This document shows, piece by piece, positions 33,817 through 45,452 of a stretch of DNA of 64,000 nucleotides (the first letter of the stretch is position 1; every line of letters begins with the position of its first letter). Below the pieces are notes generated by a model that had not been told where the DNA came from, ran no database searches, and was given only the letters and a program-made list of their open reading frames with translations. Location of the stretch: NCBI GenBank assembly GCA_038496445.1, contig JALMLS010000487.1:124001-188000 (forward strand), written 5' to 3'. This DNA is from Trichosphaerium sp. ATCC 40318 (lineage: Eukaryota; Discosea; Flabellinia; Trichosidae). Both the position numbers and the translations under genes were made by a program.

Positions 33817-34180
33817 ACTGGTCTGCTTTCGATTTGAAAACTCTCTACGCTGAACACGTGTTTCTGTTTTTGATTGGTCAACGGCAGTTTTTCAATGATT
33901 ATAATCAACGTCAAATACAGTGATTACGTAAGACACATCAGCACGCTTTCGAGTGAATATCATCTTTTGGGCGCTTATTAGGTGAGTGGACTAGCGCTCC
34001 TACGTAAAATACTGCTTTCGTCTTGTTACAGTGCCATTTTATGTAAAAAAAAAGTACAAAGCTCCAAACACGTGATTTCTTGGTTTAAATATCTTTTGCC
34101 AGTTCCGTTTCAACAAAAAAAGTGGTTGATTTTTTCAGTTTAGAGTCAACGGCTATTCCGCAATAAGTACACGTGGCACC
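33817..34180. promoter_or_regulatory. Shared divergent promoter of LRR-3 and LRR-4
   Basis: This 364-nt spacer lies between two divergent start codons. CACGTG occurs at 33855-33860 (39 nt upstream of the LRR-3 ATG), 34069-34074 and 34170-34175 (five bases before the LRR-4 ATG). Three copies in so short a stretch is far above chance. Joint regulation of the two genes is inferred. Confidence 0.4.
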
Positions 34181-35461
34181 ATGGATCGCACAGAAAATAA
34201 ATATTCAATTGAATTGGCGTCCGATACATTAAATCAAAGGTAAACGTTTTGTTGATTGTATCGTTCTAAAATAATTTGTAGCACTCAAAAAACATTACTG
34301 GACATGCCTACTGAGATTCTAGCGATTATTTTAACTCATACAACAAAATCGCGGTTTGCAGCTTGTCAAACATGTCGTATCCTTTCTTCTGTCATTCACG
34401 ACATTATTGGATACCATAGTATACGTATAACAACAGAAAATCAAGCGAAACAAGTTGTAAAGCATTGTGGAATTATGAAACACACAAGAATCGATTTATA
34501 TGGGTTTCCTTCAGGCAAGATTGTGGAACAATTTGCAGGAGTGCATACAATTGTGTTGAGGAATAGTCGACAAATTACAGACAAAGTAATGATATATTTG
34601 GCCGGAGTTCATACAATTGACCTTTATTGGACATCAGTAACAGGTGAAGGAGTGAAAGCACTCAAAGGCGTTCATACTATTAACCTTTCTCGCACATCAG
34701 TGACAGATGAAGGTGTCAAAGCACTCGTTGGTGTTCATACTATTAGCCTTTCTTGCACATCAGTGACAGATGAAGGTGTAAAAGCACTTGTTGGTGTTCA
34801 TAGTATTGACCTTTCTTGCACATCAGTGACAGATGAAGGAGTCAAAGCACTCGTTGGTGTTCATACTATTAACCTTTGTAGCACATCAACGACAGATGAA
34901 GGTGTGAAAGCACTTGTTGGCGTACATACTATTAACCTTTGTGGCACCTCTGTAACAGGTGAAGGAGTGAAAGCACTCAAAGGTGTTCATACTATTGACC
35001 TTTCTTGGACTGCAGTAACAGATGAAGCACTACAAAGTCTTGTTGGTGTTCACACTATTGACCTAAATAATTGTCATATTACAGCTGAAGGAATCAAAGC
35101 ACTCAAAGGCGTTCATGACATTACCCTTTGTAAACCAAGAGACTCGTGGCTCAAACAACTTGGTGATGTACACACAGTCCATATCAGTCAAGGAAGATAT
35201 GTAACAGATGATGGAATTAAAGCATTGATCAATGTCAAACACCTTGATTTGAATGATTTCCCTGAGATAACAGACTTGGGTTTTAAGACATTGGTCAACC
35301 TTGAGCGCTTAAACGTGGGTGACTGTCCACAGATTACAAATGGTTGCTTGAAGCACTTAACATCTTTAAAACAGGTTGCAGGATTGGAAAATACCAAACT
35401 TACAAAAGAAGCTGTTGAGTCAATGGGTATTCAATATTGTGGAGAGTACCTCAGTAATTAG
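34181..35461 (+). CDS. F-box / leucine-rich repeat protein (LRR-4)
   Basis: Exon 1 is 34181-34239 (ATG at 34181). A 42-nt intron splices AG|C to exon 2 (34282-35461). The F-box-like segment is L-L-D-M-P-T-E-I-L-A-I-I-L-T-H. Twelve to fourteen LRR units follow. The central ones (34640-35000) are 63-bp near-identical copies (T-S-V-T-D-E-G-V-K-A-L-V-G-V-H-T-I). The last four are diverged and resemble ordinary 24- to 25-residue CC-LRRs. It shares the T-T-K-S-R-F-A-A-C-Q-T-C F-box sequence with LRR-2 and LRR-3, which form one sub-family; LRR-1 and LRR-5 form the other. Confidence 0.83.
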
Positions 35462-36015
35462 TTAAATAAATAGGCAATTTATAGGCCATTGTAAAGTTGT
35501 TTTGTCTGAGTGACGGTATTCTAAATCGTATTCTTTTCAAGTGTAGATTATAAATAGCTTCTCAACTTATCCTGACTTGGTGCCAGACCTGCATTTGGTA
35601 CTGGTATTTTTTTTTGGGAGATCCACTTGAAGATGCAGTAGAACTCATAAGTTTTCGATTTAACATTGTTGTGCTCGTTCGAAAGAGAACTCATTAATGC
35701 CTTTCCGCAGTGTAGGTTTTTTTTTTCGACACCCTTTGAGTCCCTCGTCAACACTATATGATATCCTTACATTATGGTACTTCCATGAGTGTCTTTTAAT
35801 CATAGGCCGCGGAGGGAGACAAACTTACATTTCAGACTTCCAATTTTTCTGACAAAAGTCAAGTAATACTTCACAGAACTATTATTTTGTACCATTACGC
35901 TCCCCACAACAAATAATGGAAGAGTGCTCAGATAGTTACAGCAGATGCTCTATTTTAGAGCAATTTTTTGGGTGTCCTGTGAGTGTAAAATAGATGTTTT
36001 TATTGTAATCAGTGG
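35462..36015 (-). other. Spacer with a possible terminal exon (35548-35710, minus)
   Basis: A minus-strand frame ending at 35548 reads as a plausible last exon after an AG acceptor at about 35700. It has about 50 residues including E-F-Y-C-I-F-K-W-I-S and a Pro-rich P-V-P-N-A-G-L-A-P segment. There is no start codon and no partner exon, and no family is recognised. The rest is spacer. Confidence 0.25.
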
Positions 36016-37598
36016 TTACAATATACCAATCTTTGTCAATCTTGATTTTACGTCATTGTACTCACTTTCTGTTAGTTGTCTTGTTGGTAATCTGGGAGGA
36101 CCAACATCGACACCTTTCATTTTCATAATAGCCTTTCCTAAATCATACAACCACGTGTTAGTTTTGGTGCACTAAAAAAAATAAAGGGTGGATAATTGTA
36201 CCAACGTCGCGTCCAGGAAAGTCATGTAGGATTTGAACTAATTGTGCTATCTTGTGCTGCTTATCACGTGCTGATTTAATATTACCATTATTGAACTCTG
36301 CAATAACTTCATTCATCATATCGCCGTTGTAATTATAAGTGCTACCTATAGCATACTCAGCCTTTAACAGTAAGTTAGTAATGAAGAGTTATTCAAAAAA
36401 ATAAATGGTTGATATCAAACAAAATGAGGCAGTAAATTGGCAGTATGTTAAATAAGTACACGCATAAGAAGTAAAAAGAAATAATTGACGTAGCAGTATG
36501 ACACGTGCAAAAAAAAAAAATGACGCAAAAGGTCAACTTTTTTTACACTTTGTAACAACAACGTACACCCATCGCCAATGCTCCCAAGAATAGACTGTCT
36601 CTTCCAAAAAACCTATAGATAATCCTTAAGACTTTTTTACTAGTATAAAACTAATGTTAACGTACATGGCATACTTTCTGCTGCTAAGATAAATACATTG
36701 AGTAAAATCACACAGATTAAAATCAGTAAATTTGATTCCAGACAGAGTAGGTATTAATCCGCTTCTCTCAACTTCTTCCAAAAATTCTCTCATAACAAAA
36801 GAAGCTCCAGCCATTGAACTAACCATAAAAAAAACTTACATCAACACCAAAGAAAGTCACAAAATGAGAAATTTTTTTGGTAACACTTACGGAATATGAT
36901 AATAAAAAAACGGCGTCTTTGGAGCTCCATTCGCTATGACATCCATCGTCTTTACTAAATCAGAAACAGCTAATGGCTATTGTATAATATTAGCACTATA
37001 TGAGTCCAGGATAAGGGAGAATAAGGATGTAATCCGTACTTGAAAAAAAGACGTTGACATTGCTATAATACCAGCAACACAAAGCTTCTCTGCGTGTTTC
37101 GCAAGTTCTACAGCGTCTTGAACGCAATTATGCTGTTCATAAATCATAAGCGATAACAGATGATGAACGAGTATAGAAACATACCCCAACGTGTACTATA
37201 CACGTGATGTCGTACTTTGGAGCGACTCTAACCCATTCTTCAACAAGAAGCATTCTCTCTTTTACTGACAACTTGAGACTAGCGAAAAAGATTGTTAAAA
37301 AGAAAGCGTAACATCACGTGGTACGAAACGTTTTCCTTATTAACACCAAAAGGTTGAAAACTAATTTATTTACCTCTCCCCGGTAGTGCCTGCTACAACG
37401 ACTGTCTTTACACCTTGCTTCTTTAAAAACTCGGCCTACCAACAGAGTTAAATGTAGTGAAAAAAAGTTGTCGCTAGTGGGGTTATTGTAGAAGATGCGT
37501 ACCTGAACTTTAACCTTTTGAAGGTCAAGTTCGTGACTGTCATAAGTAAATGGCGTAAAAACCGCGGCTACAAGGCCCTTTGTAACGCTATGCTCCAT
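36016..37598 (-). CDS. NPL: N-acetylneuraminate lyase / dihydrodipicolinate synthase family
   Basis: ATG at 37596-37598 starts K-G-L-V-A-A-V-F-T-P-F. Several exons follow, each separated by a short intron, some with CACGTG inside. The motifs are A-G-T-T-G-E (carboxylate-binding G-T-T-G-E), F-Y-Y-H-I-P (catalytic Tyr) and S-G-I-K-F-T-D (Schiff-base Lys). The last exon gives G-V-D-V-G-P-P-R-L-P and ends G-I-L with TAA at 36016-36018. These features fit sialic acid aldolase (N-acetylneuraminate to ManNAc plus pyruvate) better than DHDPS, because of Y-Y-H-I-P and K-F-T-D. The enzyme is expected in the cytosol as a TIM-barrel tetramer. The length, about 310 residues, is normal. Confidence 0.9.
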
Positions 37599-37952
37599 GG
37601 TTATAATTACCCAGCGTTTCTGGCAGGTTTGCCAACCGCTATCAACTTAACGCTCCTATGCTTAAGTCTTGACATGCAGACTCTGCCTAAGCATCAGTTT
37701 ACGACTTGATCGCAGCTGCCACTGTTTCATTATGTACAATCTATTCCATTGTTTTGACATGCATAAATTGAGCTCACGTGTAAGAAAAAGACATACAGTT
37801 TGGGTAAAAATGAATTAATATATTACATGATTTTTTTAAACAATGGAAGCAAACCCAAGATATCAAAACCAATAATTGGCCTTTTCCATAAAAACTTTGA
37901 TTTCTTTTAAGCTCCTCCATTGTTTATGATGTGGGGCTCGTTTGTTTTCGGT
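37599..37952. other. Spacer between the lyase and RhoGEF genes
   Basis: A 354-nt stretch with no supported coding region. CACGTG is present at 37775-37780. Confidence 0.35.
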
Positions 37953-40151
37953 TTAGATACTTCTCTGCATGAGCATTATTGCTTCTTTTTCATTTCTTAA
38001 CTTTGCTGTCATTATGTTCTTTACCCACATGTTCTTTTCTTCCTGATCTGCCGCTGATAAGATGACCATATCTATCAGTACATTAAGCAACAAAATAATC
38101 AATTAGAAATAAAATAACAACTCTGCTTTTTGTTGAACTAGAATTCTATTGCAAGCCTCCAATACTAGAAGCAAACAATTTAATCACGTGGAGTGAGACG
38201 TTTCGATCCGAAGTTCAAGAAGTTGAACGCTATCACTGAACTTTGATTTCGACAAAACAAAAGTGTATTCACCGAGTTTTGGTTAAACAAACCAAAAAGA
38301 ACAAGGAACGAACTTGTTTGACAAAAAACAAAAAACAGGAGTAAAAAGAAGAAAAACCACAAACCTCCTTCGTTGCCAAGTTCAAATCCATAAGAAATGG
38401 CTGTACTATCTATATCATGTATACGCATTGTCATATCAAGTGTGAGTCGATGTAAAAGCGTTAATTGAGGGTTTGAAGGGTCCATTTCAGGCTGTAAAAT
38501 AAGTATCAAGTCGTTAAATAAACAAACATGGACATCAACATCGGCATCTCTTGTTGTACCCTTCTTAAACGTAAGAATACAATAACATATGTACAAATAC
38601 AAAACAACCAGATAGATTTAAACAGTAATCAATACAATAAGCGACAGATTCGGTAACAACGGAACAAAGAAAACTCTGTGCCACGTGATAAACAAAAGTA
38701 ATTTGTACCTTCAACTGTACTAGTTTAAAGTCACCTTCTTGTACGAGACGTCTTGTAGGCATTATTAGATCCTACAGAAAATATTAGAATTACAAGAGGT
38801 TTGTTATAAACAAGGAAATTCGCTCACTTCTTGACGTGGAACAACAAGATGATATATTTCGTTTAGTGCGTTTTTAGCCTCAGAGTCACGTTTGCGTTTG
38901 TTTACTAAATCTGCTATTGATTTGATTGATTTAAGAGCTTTCTTTATATCTTCGAAGTCCTTATGATCTACACGAGTATATTTTTGCAGCTCCTACGAAT
39001 ACCAGTCATGCCCATAATTCCCGAAAACATTTCTGGTGAAGAATAAAAAAAAAATGGAGTTTTACCTTCAGCAGGAGAATGTATCTTGGTAACCGCTGAA
39101 TCGGTTCTATCAAGTAAGCGTCAACAGTCAAGTGATATGGTTCTTCTAAAGCACAGTTCTAAATAGTGATGAGTCAATCAGAAAATCATCTATCCTCTGC
39201 ACAACAAAAACAATGTGGCTGATAACGTACTTTTAAGAATTTACTGAATCTGTAACTTTTGCGTTTACACTTGTTTAAATGAGATCGTGAATGCTCGAAA
39301 TTATTAATGTAATCTGTGTAGACTCTCAGGAAACTACCCTAAAAAAGAGAAACGTCAATACAAGCCATAGAAATGTTAATCAACACGAATGATGTTTTCT
39401 TACGAGAAAATGTAATGATGGTCCTATTGCTCTGTCCTCTGACGAAGCACATGACTCCAACTGGTCCAAGAAAGCCACGTGTAAATTTACAAGGGTCTAG
39501 ATAACGGAAAAGGTTAAGAAATATTCACAATCAGAAAAAATAGATAACAAACAATCCATCCGCGGTTTTCTTCGCAAAGCTTCCCAATTGTACCTGTAAA
39601 GAAGAACCAAATATTAGTTTGAGATCATCTTGTGTTACTCCAAAAGCAGTAGGCTTGTCCTTCAAGGGATCAGCGCAGCTCTGAGCGTATATAAGTAACA
39701 GTAAATAAGGTTTGAATGAGTTGTACGGTGATTAAAAACTTTAGCTTTCCAACATAAACAGTTTCCGTGTGAACTAGCTATATCATAAAAAACGTTAATT
39801 CTTACCAAAAGTAGTAGTATATTACCTCTTTAATAACATGTTGGCGTAATTCGCCTAAAATAAAAGCGTTAAACTTGTCCACGTGATAAAAAAATACAAC
39901 CAAAACAAAACATACGTTGTCTCTTTAAATCTTCTTCAGTGACTACAACCTTTTTACCGTTTGGCTTTGTTACAAGGGAAGTTACCCCTGGTGTAACATG
40001 GATATGGTCTCCTACCTTGTACTAAGTGTTAATAATGGCGGTAAAATGGGTTTTGCCGCACTCCATGTGAGAATGATAAGCGGAGGTACTTTTTGGCGTA
40101 TACAATGCTCAAAGCAATAAAAATTAGCAATGCAATGTAAACTAGCATCAT
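37953..40151 (-). CDS. RhoGEF (DH-PH) protein with an N-terminal membrane anchor
   Basis: The start is ATG ATG at 40146-40151, opening a hydrophobic segment (M-M-L-V-Y-I-A-L-L-I-F-I-A-L). It splices over a 41-nt intron to Y-K-V-G-D-H-I-H-V. The DH domain follows: R-Q-H-V-I-K-E then L-V-H-T-E-T-V-Y-V, and later L-I-E-P-I-Q-R-L-P-R-Y-I-L-L-L-K, the most conserved DH helix. A PH domain follows (V-C-L-F-N-D-L-I-L-I-L near the start; S-A-A-D-Q-E-E-K-N-M-W near the end). The stop is TAA 37953-37955. DH-PH proteins load GTP on Rho GTPases; the Rho at 42.7 kb is a nearby candidate partner (inference). The hydrophobic N-terminus is unusual and would place the enzyme at a membrane. Confidence 0.85.
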
Positions 40152-40224
40152 TGACGTTGTTTGCTTTGTGGCCCACAGAAAATGTTTGAATAATAATTCT
40201 TTTAAACAACAAAATGCGTATTAA

Positions 40225-42292
40225 TCACGTGATAATAAAAAAGGGGTAGATATTTGATTGCGGAGTACAAAAAAAAAGAGTGGAAAAAAAAAAAGGTAGG
40301 TATTGAAAAAGTGAAAATAGGTTATTCACACAATTGTTTGGTTTTATTTTACACTGGAAGAAGCAATCGCTTCTTAATAAAGAGTTTTTGGAGATGTAGA
40401 CGCATTTCCCTAATGTAGTAATAACGTCAACATTGAGTGATCTAATTAAAGAAGAAAAAAATGAAAACAATTTTTTTTTACCTTTGTGTTGACCTTTTTT
40501 GATCAAACTGCTTGAAACGTTTTGTATTAAACTTAAAGTCTGGATGCATATCTGCAAGATAAGGTAAAAATGACATTCTAAGTGGACCTCCTATATTCAT
40601 TATTTGTATTTGTGATATATGATACCACTCGGAAGGATGAGAAATATTCAGTTTATGTTCAGCATCTAGAACATGAAATTCATGAGTAACAAGCTAAGAA
40701 CGTAGCACTATTGCGCTTATATGATACTTTAAGTTGTTTCGATCATATCGTTGGTGCTTATAAAACAACCAAGATAGAGTAATAAAACTGACAGACTTCA
40801 AAAATACCTTTCAAAAATTCGAATAGATTTTTTGGTGTTGACCATGTCTTCATTGGTACGTTTCTAAATAAAAAATAAGCCATGGCTTGCAACCATGTAC
40901 ATGATGATCTAGTACCTAAATTTCCACTTTATCCATGTGTAGTTTGGAAAAATGGTAGACAAAGCACGGTAGAGAGAGCTTCCATACCTTTGATTAAATT
41001 AGTTTATCAGACTTAGCGTTCATCACGTTCATGTAGGTACAACGTACAACTTCGATATTGTCCACCAACCACCTATATGTTTTAACATTGCGTCACTCAC
41101 ACCATACCAACCATCAAGAGTCTTGAAATCAAGAAGTTGACTTAAATAATTGACACGCATTCTTTGATTTTCTACATTATCCCAGAATCCATTTGAACTC
41201 CTTTAACAAGAATATCAAAAGATTTACGCTTCCTCATTATTTAAACAGCAAAACGCACTTAAAATGAATTGACAGCCATTTATGTTCGGGATAGATAGAC
41301 TTCAAAGCTTTCTCCAAAGTGGTGTACCTTGTGAAATAAGTCACCAAAAAAAATAAATAAAAAACAAACAACTTTTTTTAGAGTTACTATCACGTGATGT
41401 CCACCGCTATCCGTAACTTTAGCGTACAAATATCAAAATACCTACCTTCTAGTTACAGATCTACCACCTTCCCTAGAGATATCTCTCTTCTGAAGACCGT
41501 ACCAATCGGTGAAAACATAAATACGTAAAGCCTCCGAAATATTATCAAGCTTTGCTCGTTGATTGCTTGCTGTATCCCATCGTCCTTTTGTCGCAGCCCT
41601 TGCCTTTAGGGTTACTCAAATAATAACATCTCATACGCAGTACCGCAGACGCCAAGACTCCCAATTATACTCTGGGTATATCTCTTGAAGCGCTAGTTTA
41701 GTTGATCCTTTATAACTAAAATTAAAAGTTAGCTACCAGATAACATAGCGTCATGTGGTCGCCTAGAGACACCATTCACCGCATTCGTACTTAGTATACA
41801 GTATCCCTCCGGCACCATGCTTTAACGCGAGAGACTTCGAGATACTATGCCAGTCATCCAATGTTTTATAGCTGAGATTCTCTCCAATGAAGTCAAACTT
41901 CTCCCTCTGATTAGTAACATCATCCCAGTGCCTCTGAGGAGCTGCTTGAAACTTCCAGGGTATCCATTCAATATGAGGGTATAGATCCTGCAGCATCTGA
42001 TACACAGACGAGCCATGTCTAGAAGAAAAGCAAATTAGGAACATGGTTTTGTAGAGAACGTTATTTGCTTTACAAAAAACGCTTAGTACCGTCTTAGAAC
42101 CCCTGCTGCTTTTGTCTTCAACAGTTTTCGTTTTGTTACATTGTACCAATCTTCAATGACGTTTACACGTAGTGCTGGCGCAATAGTGAATTCCAAGTAC
42201 TTCATTTGGTTATCTACAACGGTCCAGTATCCTGACGGAACGCGCCTTGCGCATACGTTAAAATTATAGCAAGGTAGGGTTACTGTACGCAT
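40225..42292 (-). CDS. Tandem D-W-Y repeat protein of unknown function
   Basis: ATG at 42290-42292. Six or so exons encode at least four copies of a unit of about 70 residues. Its pattern is W-x4-N-Q-R-x2-[FL]-x2-[IL]-x3-L-x-[IV]-x4-D-W-[YH]-x-[VI]-x4-[IVL]-x3-G-G-x-[IL]-x3-Y-x5-A-L-x-x-I-Y-P-E-x-x-W. Examples are E-D-W-Y-N-V-T (42170), D-D-W-H-S-I-S (41845), T-D-W-Y-G-L-Q (41500) and S-E-W-Y-H-I-S (40625). From memory, similar repeats occur in hypothetical proteins of algae and other protists. No function is known to me. The last exons (40225-40470) are less certain and may not belong. Genes on either side are unrelated. Confidence 0.68.
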
Positions 42293-42726
42293 TGTGAGGT
42301 AATACAACGTTCTTTACGGGTTTTTTGAACCTTGTCTTTCTACAACACTTTATGATACACAAGTAGCAAATGCGCGTACCTTTGGGTTTTAACGTGCCTA
42401 GTACGTAATACGCACCATACATGATAGTGTCTACATTTCTTTACAGTGTCACTTGATAAAAAGATGCCTACACGCTATTAGATACTATACCTACGCGTTT
42501 TAGCGCATATAAACGAGTACCGTTATTTGAAAATTGATTTAGCGCTCTTGTGGCACAACGGTTGGCATATGCCATTAACAATATCTACAGAATAACTCAC
42601 ATACAAAAACAAGCACTTGGTGCTTTTTTAAGTCACAATCTTCCCTGCCTTGACCCGACCTTCTGCCAGGGCAATTTCTGTTCTTAATTTCTACATTGAG
42701 TAGCACCTGACGTCATTGAAATATAC
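42293..42726. other. Divergent spacer between the repeat gene and the Rho gene
   Basis: A 434-nt stretch that is presumably a bidirectional promoter. It contains no CACGTG and no supported ORF. Confidence 0.35.
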
Positions 42727-43813
42727 ATGGCAAACAGTATACAATCAATTAAAATAGTAACAGTGGGTGACACGGGCGTAGGTGCGCGTCAGACAAATGA
42801 TCTCAGGTCTGGTAATGTTGTTTTTTGTTAAAACAAAGCTAGGCAAAACGTGCATGCTCATGGCTTACACTGAAGGGCTATTCCCAGATGTATACGTTCC
42901 AACTGTATTTGGTACGGTATAAACGACATTTATTAGTATTTTTGTGTTTTTGGTCACGTGGGTAGTACCGAACTTTACCAAATGCAGTCTTTGTTTTAAA
43001 GGGTTTTTGTTGTTGGCCTAGTTCCTTTTATGCTAATACGAGATAGAAAACCATTTCAAGTATATCGAGGTAAACGGGTCTACGGTTCAATTAAACTTAT
43101 GGGATACGGTAAGTATCAAAAGAAATGTCACAAAGAGAACTTTCGCTCAAAGTTGCTCTTTATTTTGAAATTATTATCATGTTAAGAATAACAGTGTATG
43201 TAGGCAGGACAAGAAGAATATGCGCGACTGAGACCATTATCTTATAAGGTATCAAACAAAAAAAAAAGGGAAATATAGCTAAATCGTGATAGGATGCAGA
43301 CGCATTTCTTATTTGCTTCTCAGTGGTAGATAAAAAATCAGCCGAAAATGTTAAAAAAAACGTGTGCATTACTCGCTTTTCCACGTTAAACCTACATGAA
43401 CTTTATTGACGTTGTACATAGTGGGTAGAAGAGATAAAACACCATAATCCTAGTGGCGCCATTTACTTAGTTGGTACAAAAGTTGACATGAGATACACTG
43501 ACAATTCAAATGGCATGTCTTCTACAGAAGGTAAAACAAATCTCAGAGATTCTATTCTATTTTTTTGACTATCACGTGTTTATTTTTGCGTGTACGTACC
43601 CTAAAGGCTACTGTAGGTAAAGAACTTATGCAGAGCATTGGTGCGAAAAACTACTTTGAGTGTAGCGCCAAGAAAGGTGAAGGATTGAGAGTTATTTTTA
43701 CTGCTGCAGCGAAGGCAGCTTTAGTTCAACCAAGAACAAGAGCGTCGTCAAGGAAGGGTAGTTTAAAACGTACTATGAGTAGGAAAAACGTGTTGGATTG
43801 CGTTTTGTTGTAG
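42727..43813 (+). CDS. Divergent Rho-family small GTPase
   Basis: ATG at 42727. The exons join to give the P-loop G-D-T-G-V-G-K-T-C, L-F-P-D-V-Y-V-P-T-V-F (effector region with Thr), G-Q-E-E-Y-A-R-L-R-P-L-S-Y (switch II), F-L-I-C-F-S-V-V, E-I-K-H-H-N-P, L-V-G-T-K-V-D-M-R (G4) and Y-F-E-C-S-A-K (G5). The C-terminus is basic and ends C-V-L-L, a geranylgeranylation-type CAAX box. Odd point: where the family has W-D-T-A-G-Q, the exon junction around 43110/43187 yields L-M-G-Y-G-Q, so the Mg-coordinating Asp of switch II appears absent, unless a different splice is used. It probably controls actin or membrane dynamics. Confidence 0.87.
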
Positions 43814-43953
43814 AGTGCAATGAAAAGTAGCGAGTGGTAAAAGCTGTACATATCACCCACTTGTAACGTGAATGCGTAGTACCAGAATAATAAAAAAAAC
43901 CGCGTTAATGAGTCAACATTGTTAATTTCGCGAAACCAGGAAATACACTAACA

Positions 43954-45452
43954 ATGGAGCCACCTGAGCATCTACAGGTATATTCAGTTTGATACGACTC
44001 TTTTAACGCCTTTTAGCCGCCAGATGAAGAAAATGAAGATTCTGGCGATTTACAAGCTGCTATAAAGGCGTCTATGCCATCCATGGTTGCCAATGGGTTG
44101 AATGGCCTACTTGAAAAATCAAAAACACTACGAAAAAACCAAACAGTACGCAATTCTGAGTGTTTTGAGCGCTCAAAACGTTATACTTGCGTTTGGCATC
44201 GTAAAACTGAAAATCCTCCTTTCTTGGCTCAAATAATATAGGATGTGTCAAAGTTATTAGAAGACAAAGAGGCTCTCCAAAGCGAAGGTATTAACCAAAT
44301 TAGCGCCATTTTTTAAAAACCTATTGTAGTCGTTGCTCTACGACGAAAGCGTGCAGATTTAAAGCTTAAAATATCTCGCCGAGAGACACGTACTACAGCA
44401 GGAGAGGCTATGCTCCAAAATAACCCGTTAGATAGCAGTACGCATTTGATTTAGTTCAAAATAATTTACAGTTACTCACAATCAATAGTGTCAAAAGCGC
44501 CAAGAGTAGGGCTAGATACACAACAGGTATGTAAAATAGCGGTGGTTTTTCCAAAGAGTTATTTTTTTTCGAAACAGAAACAGGTTGCGTTACTTTATGT
44601 CTCACATCTATTGTAGCTATTTAACGATACAGTGTGTATTAAAAAAAGAGAAGAAAAGTTTGCTTATAGACTACAAGGAGTCTCCTTGTTTTTCGCAAGA
44701 AAGAGACAACTAGGCATTAGGTTTGATATGTTCTACAAGAGTAAGATAACGTTTTTCCCTTCATTTTGTCGTTTTTTTTTGCGGTTGGAAGTTCTTATGT
44801 TTTGTTTCAGACAAGTACCTTGAATCATACTACGTTATACTATGCTACGGTATTGACCCAAATGAAGAAAATGGAGAAGAAAAAATGCTTGTGGCAAAAC
44901 ACTCTTTGCCTCCGTTTATTGCACTTGATAATATGGTCTCTCAGTTTTTAAATAAAGACGTAAAGGTAAGAAAACAAATAACCGATCTCAAATTTCTTTG
45001 TTTTGTCGTTGAGGTAATAACTAACACATAATGTTGTTTAGATGTTCACAGATTGTGTTTATCGTCATTTGAATGCGTATGTAGAACGTCGTGAACAAGT
45101 AAAATCAGCACAAACGAATTTAAATATGAAAGACTTTATTGTATCTCCTGCTTTTGATATACTCCAATTTTCAAAAATCGTTGGTAGAGAAGGGTACGCG
45201 CAAAGATTTTTTTTTTCTTCTTCTACTCGTTGCTATTCTTTGTGTAATCTTCTAACTACAATCACTAGGAAAGCTTATACGCTAAAATTCAGGCTTCACT
45301 ACAATCTTAAATCTAGTTTACCTCACCGAGTAGTTGTTTACAAAATGCAAGGAGAAGAGCGTAGATCACGCGTATACGCATTTCGTAGTAATGTTTTCAA
45401 AAGGTTGCCTTTTATTGAAGCTTACAAAGAGTTATTTGGAGCTAGAAAATAA
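43954..45452 (+). CDS. CENPO: CENP-O / Mcm21 kinetochore protein
   Basis: ATG at 43954. The N-terminal exons give an acidic start, then a coiled coil (L-L-E-D-K-E-A-L-Q-S-E, R-R-K-R-A-D-L-K-L-K). The C-terminal RWD-type region follows: L-G-I-R-F-D-M-F-Y, K-Y-L-E-S-Y-Y-V-I-L, H-S-L-P-P-F-I-A-L-D and H-L-N-A-Y-V-E-R-R-E-Q. It ends F-G-A-R-K with TAA at 45450-45452. The H-S-[LV]-P-P-F-I-x-L and L-N-A-Y motifs are the signature of CENP-O, a subunit of the inner-kinetochore COMA / CENP-O complex that helps recruit spindle checkpoint and Plk1 functions. The size, about 300 residues, fits. It follows the Rho gene on the same strand after 140 nt. Confidence 0.88.

Noticed and set aside
33043-35461. 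The 63-bp tandem repeats as satellite DNA or a CRISPR-like array
   Set aside because: The period is exactly 21 codons, the frame is kept, and there are no unique spacers; these are protein repeats.
36016-37598. Dihydrodipicolinate synthase (lysine synthesis) as the function
   Set aside because: Y-Y-H-I-P and K-F-T-D are the sialic-acid lyase versions of the family motifs.
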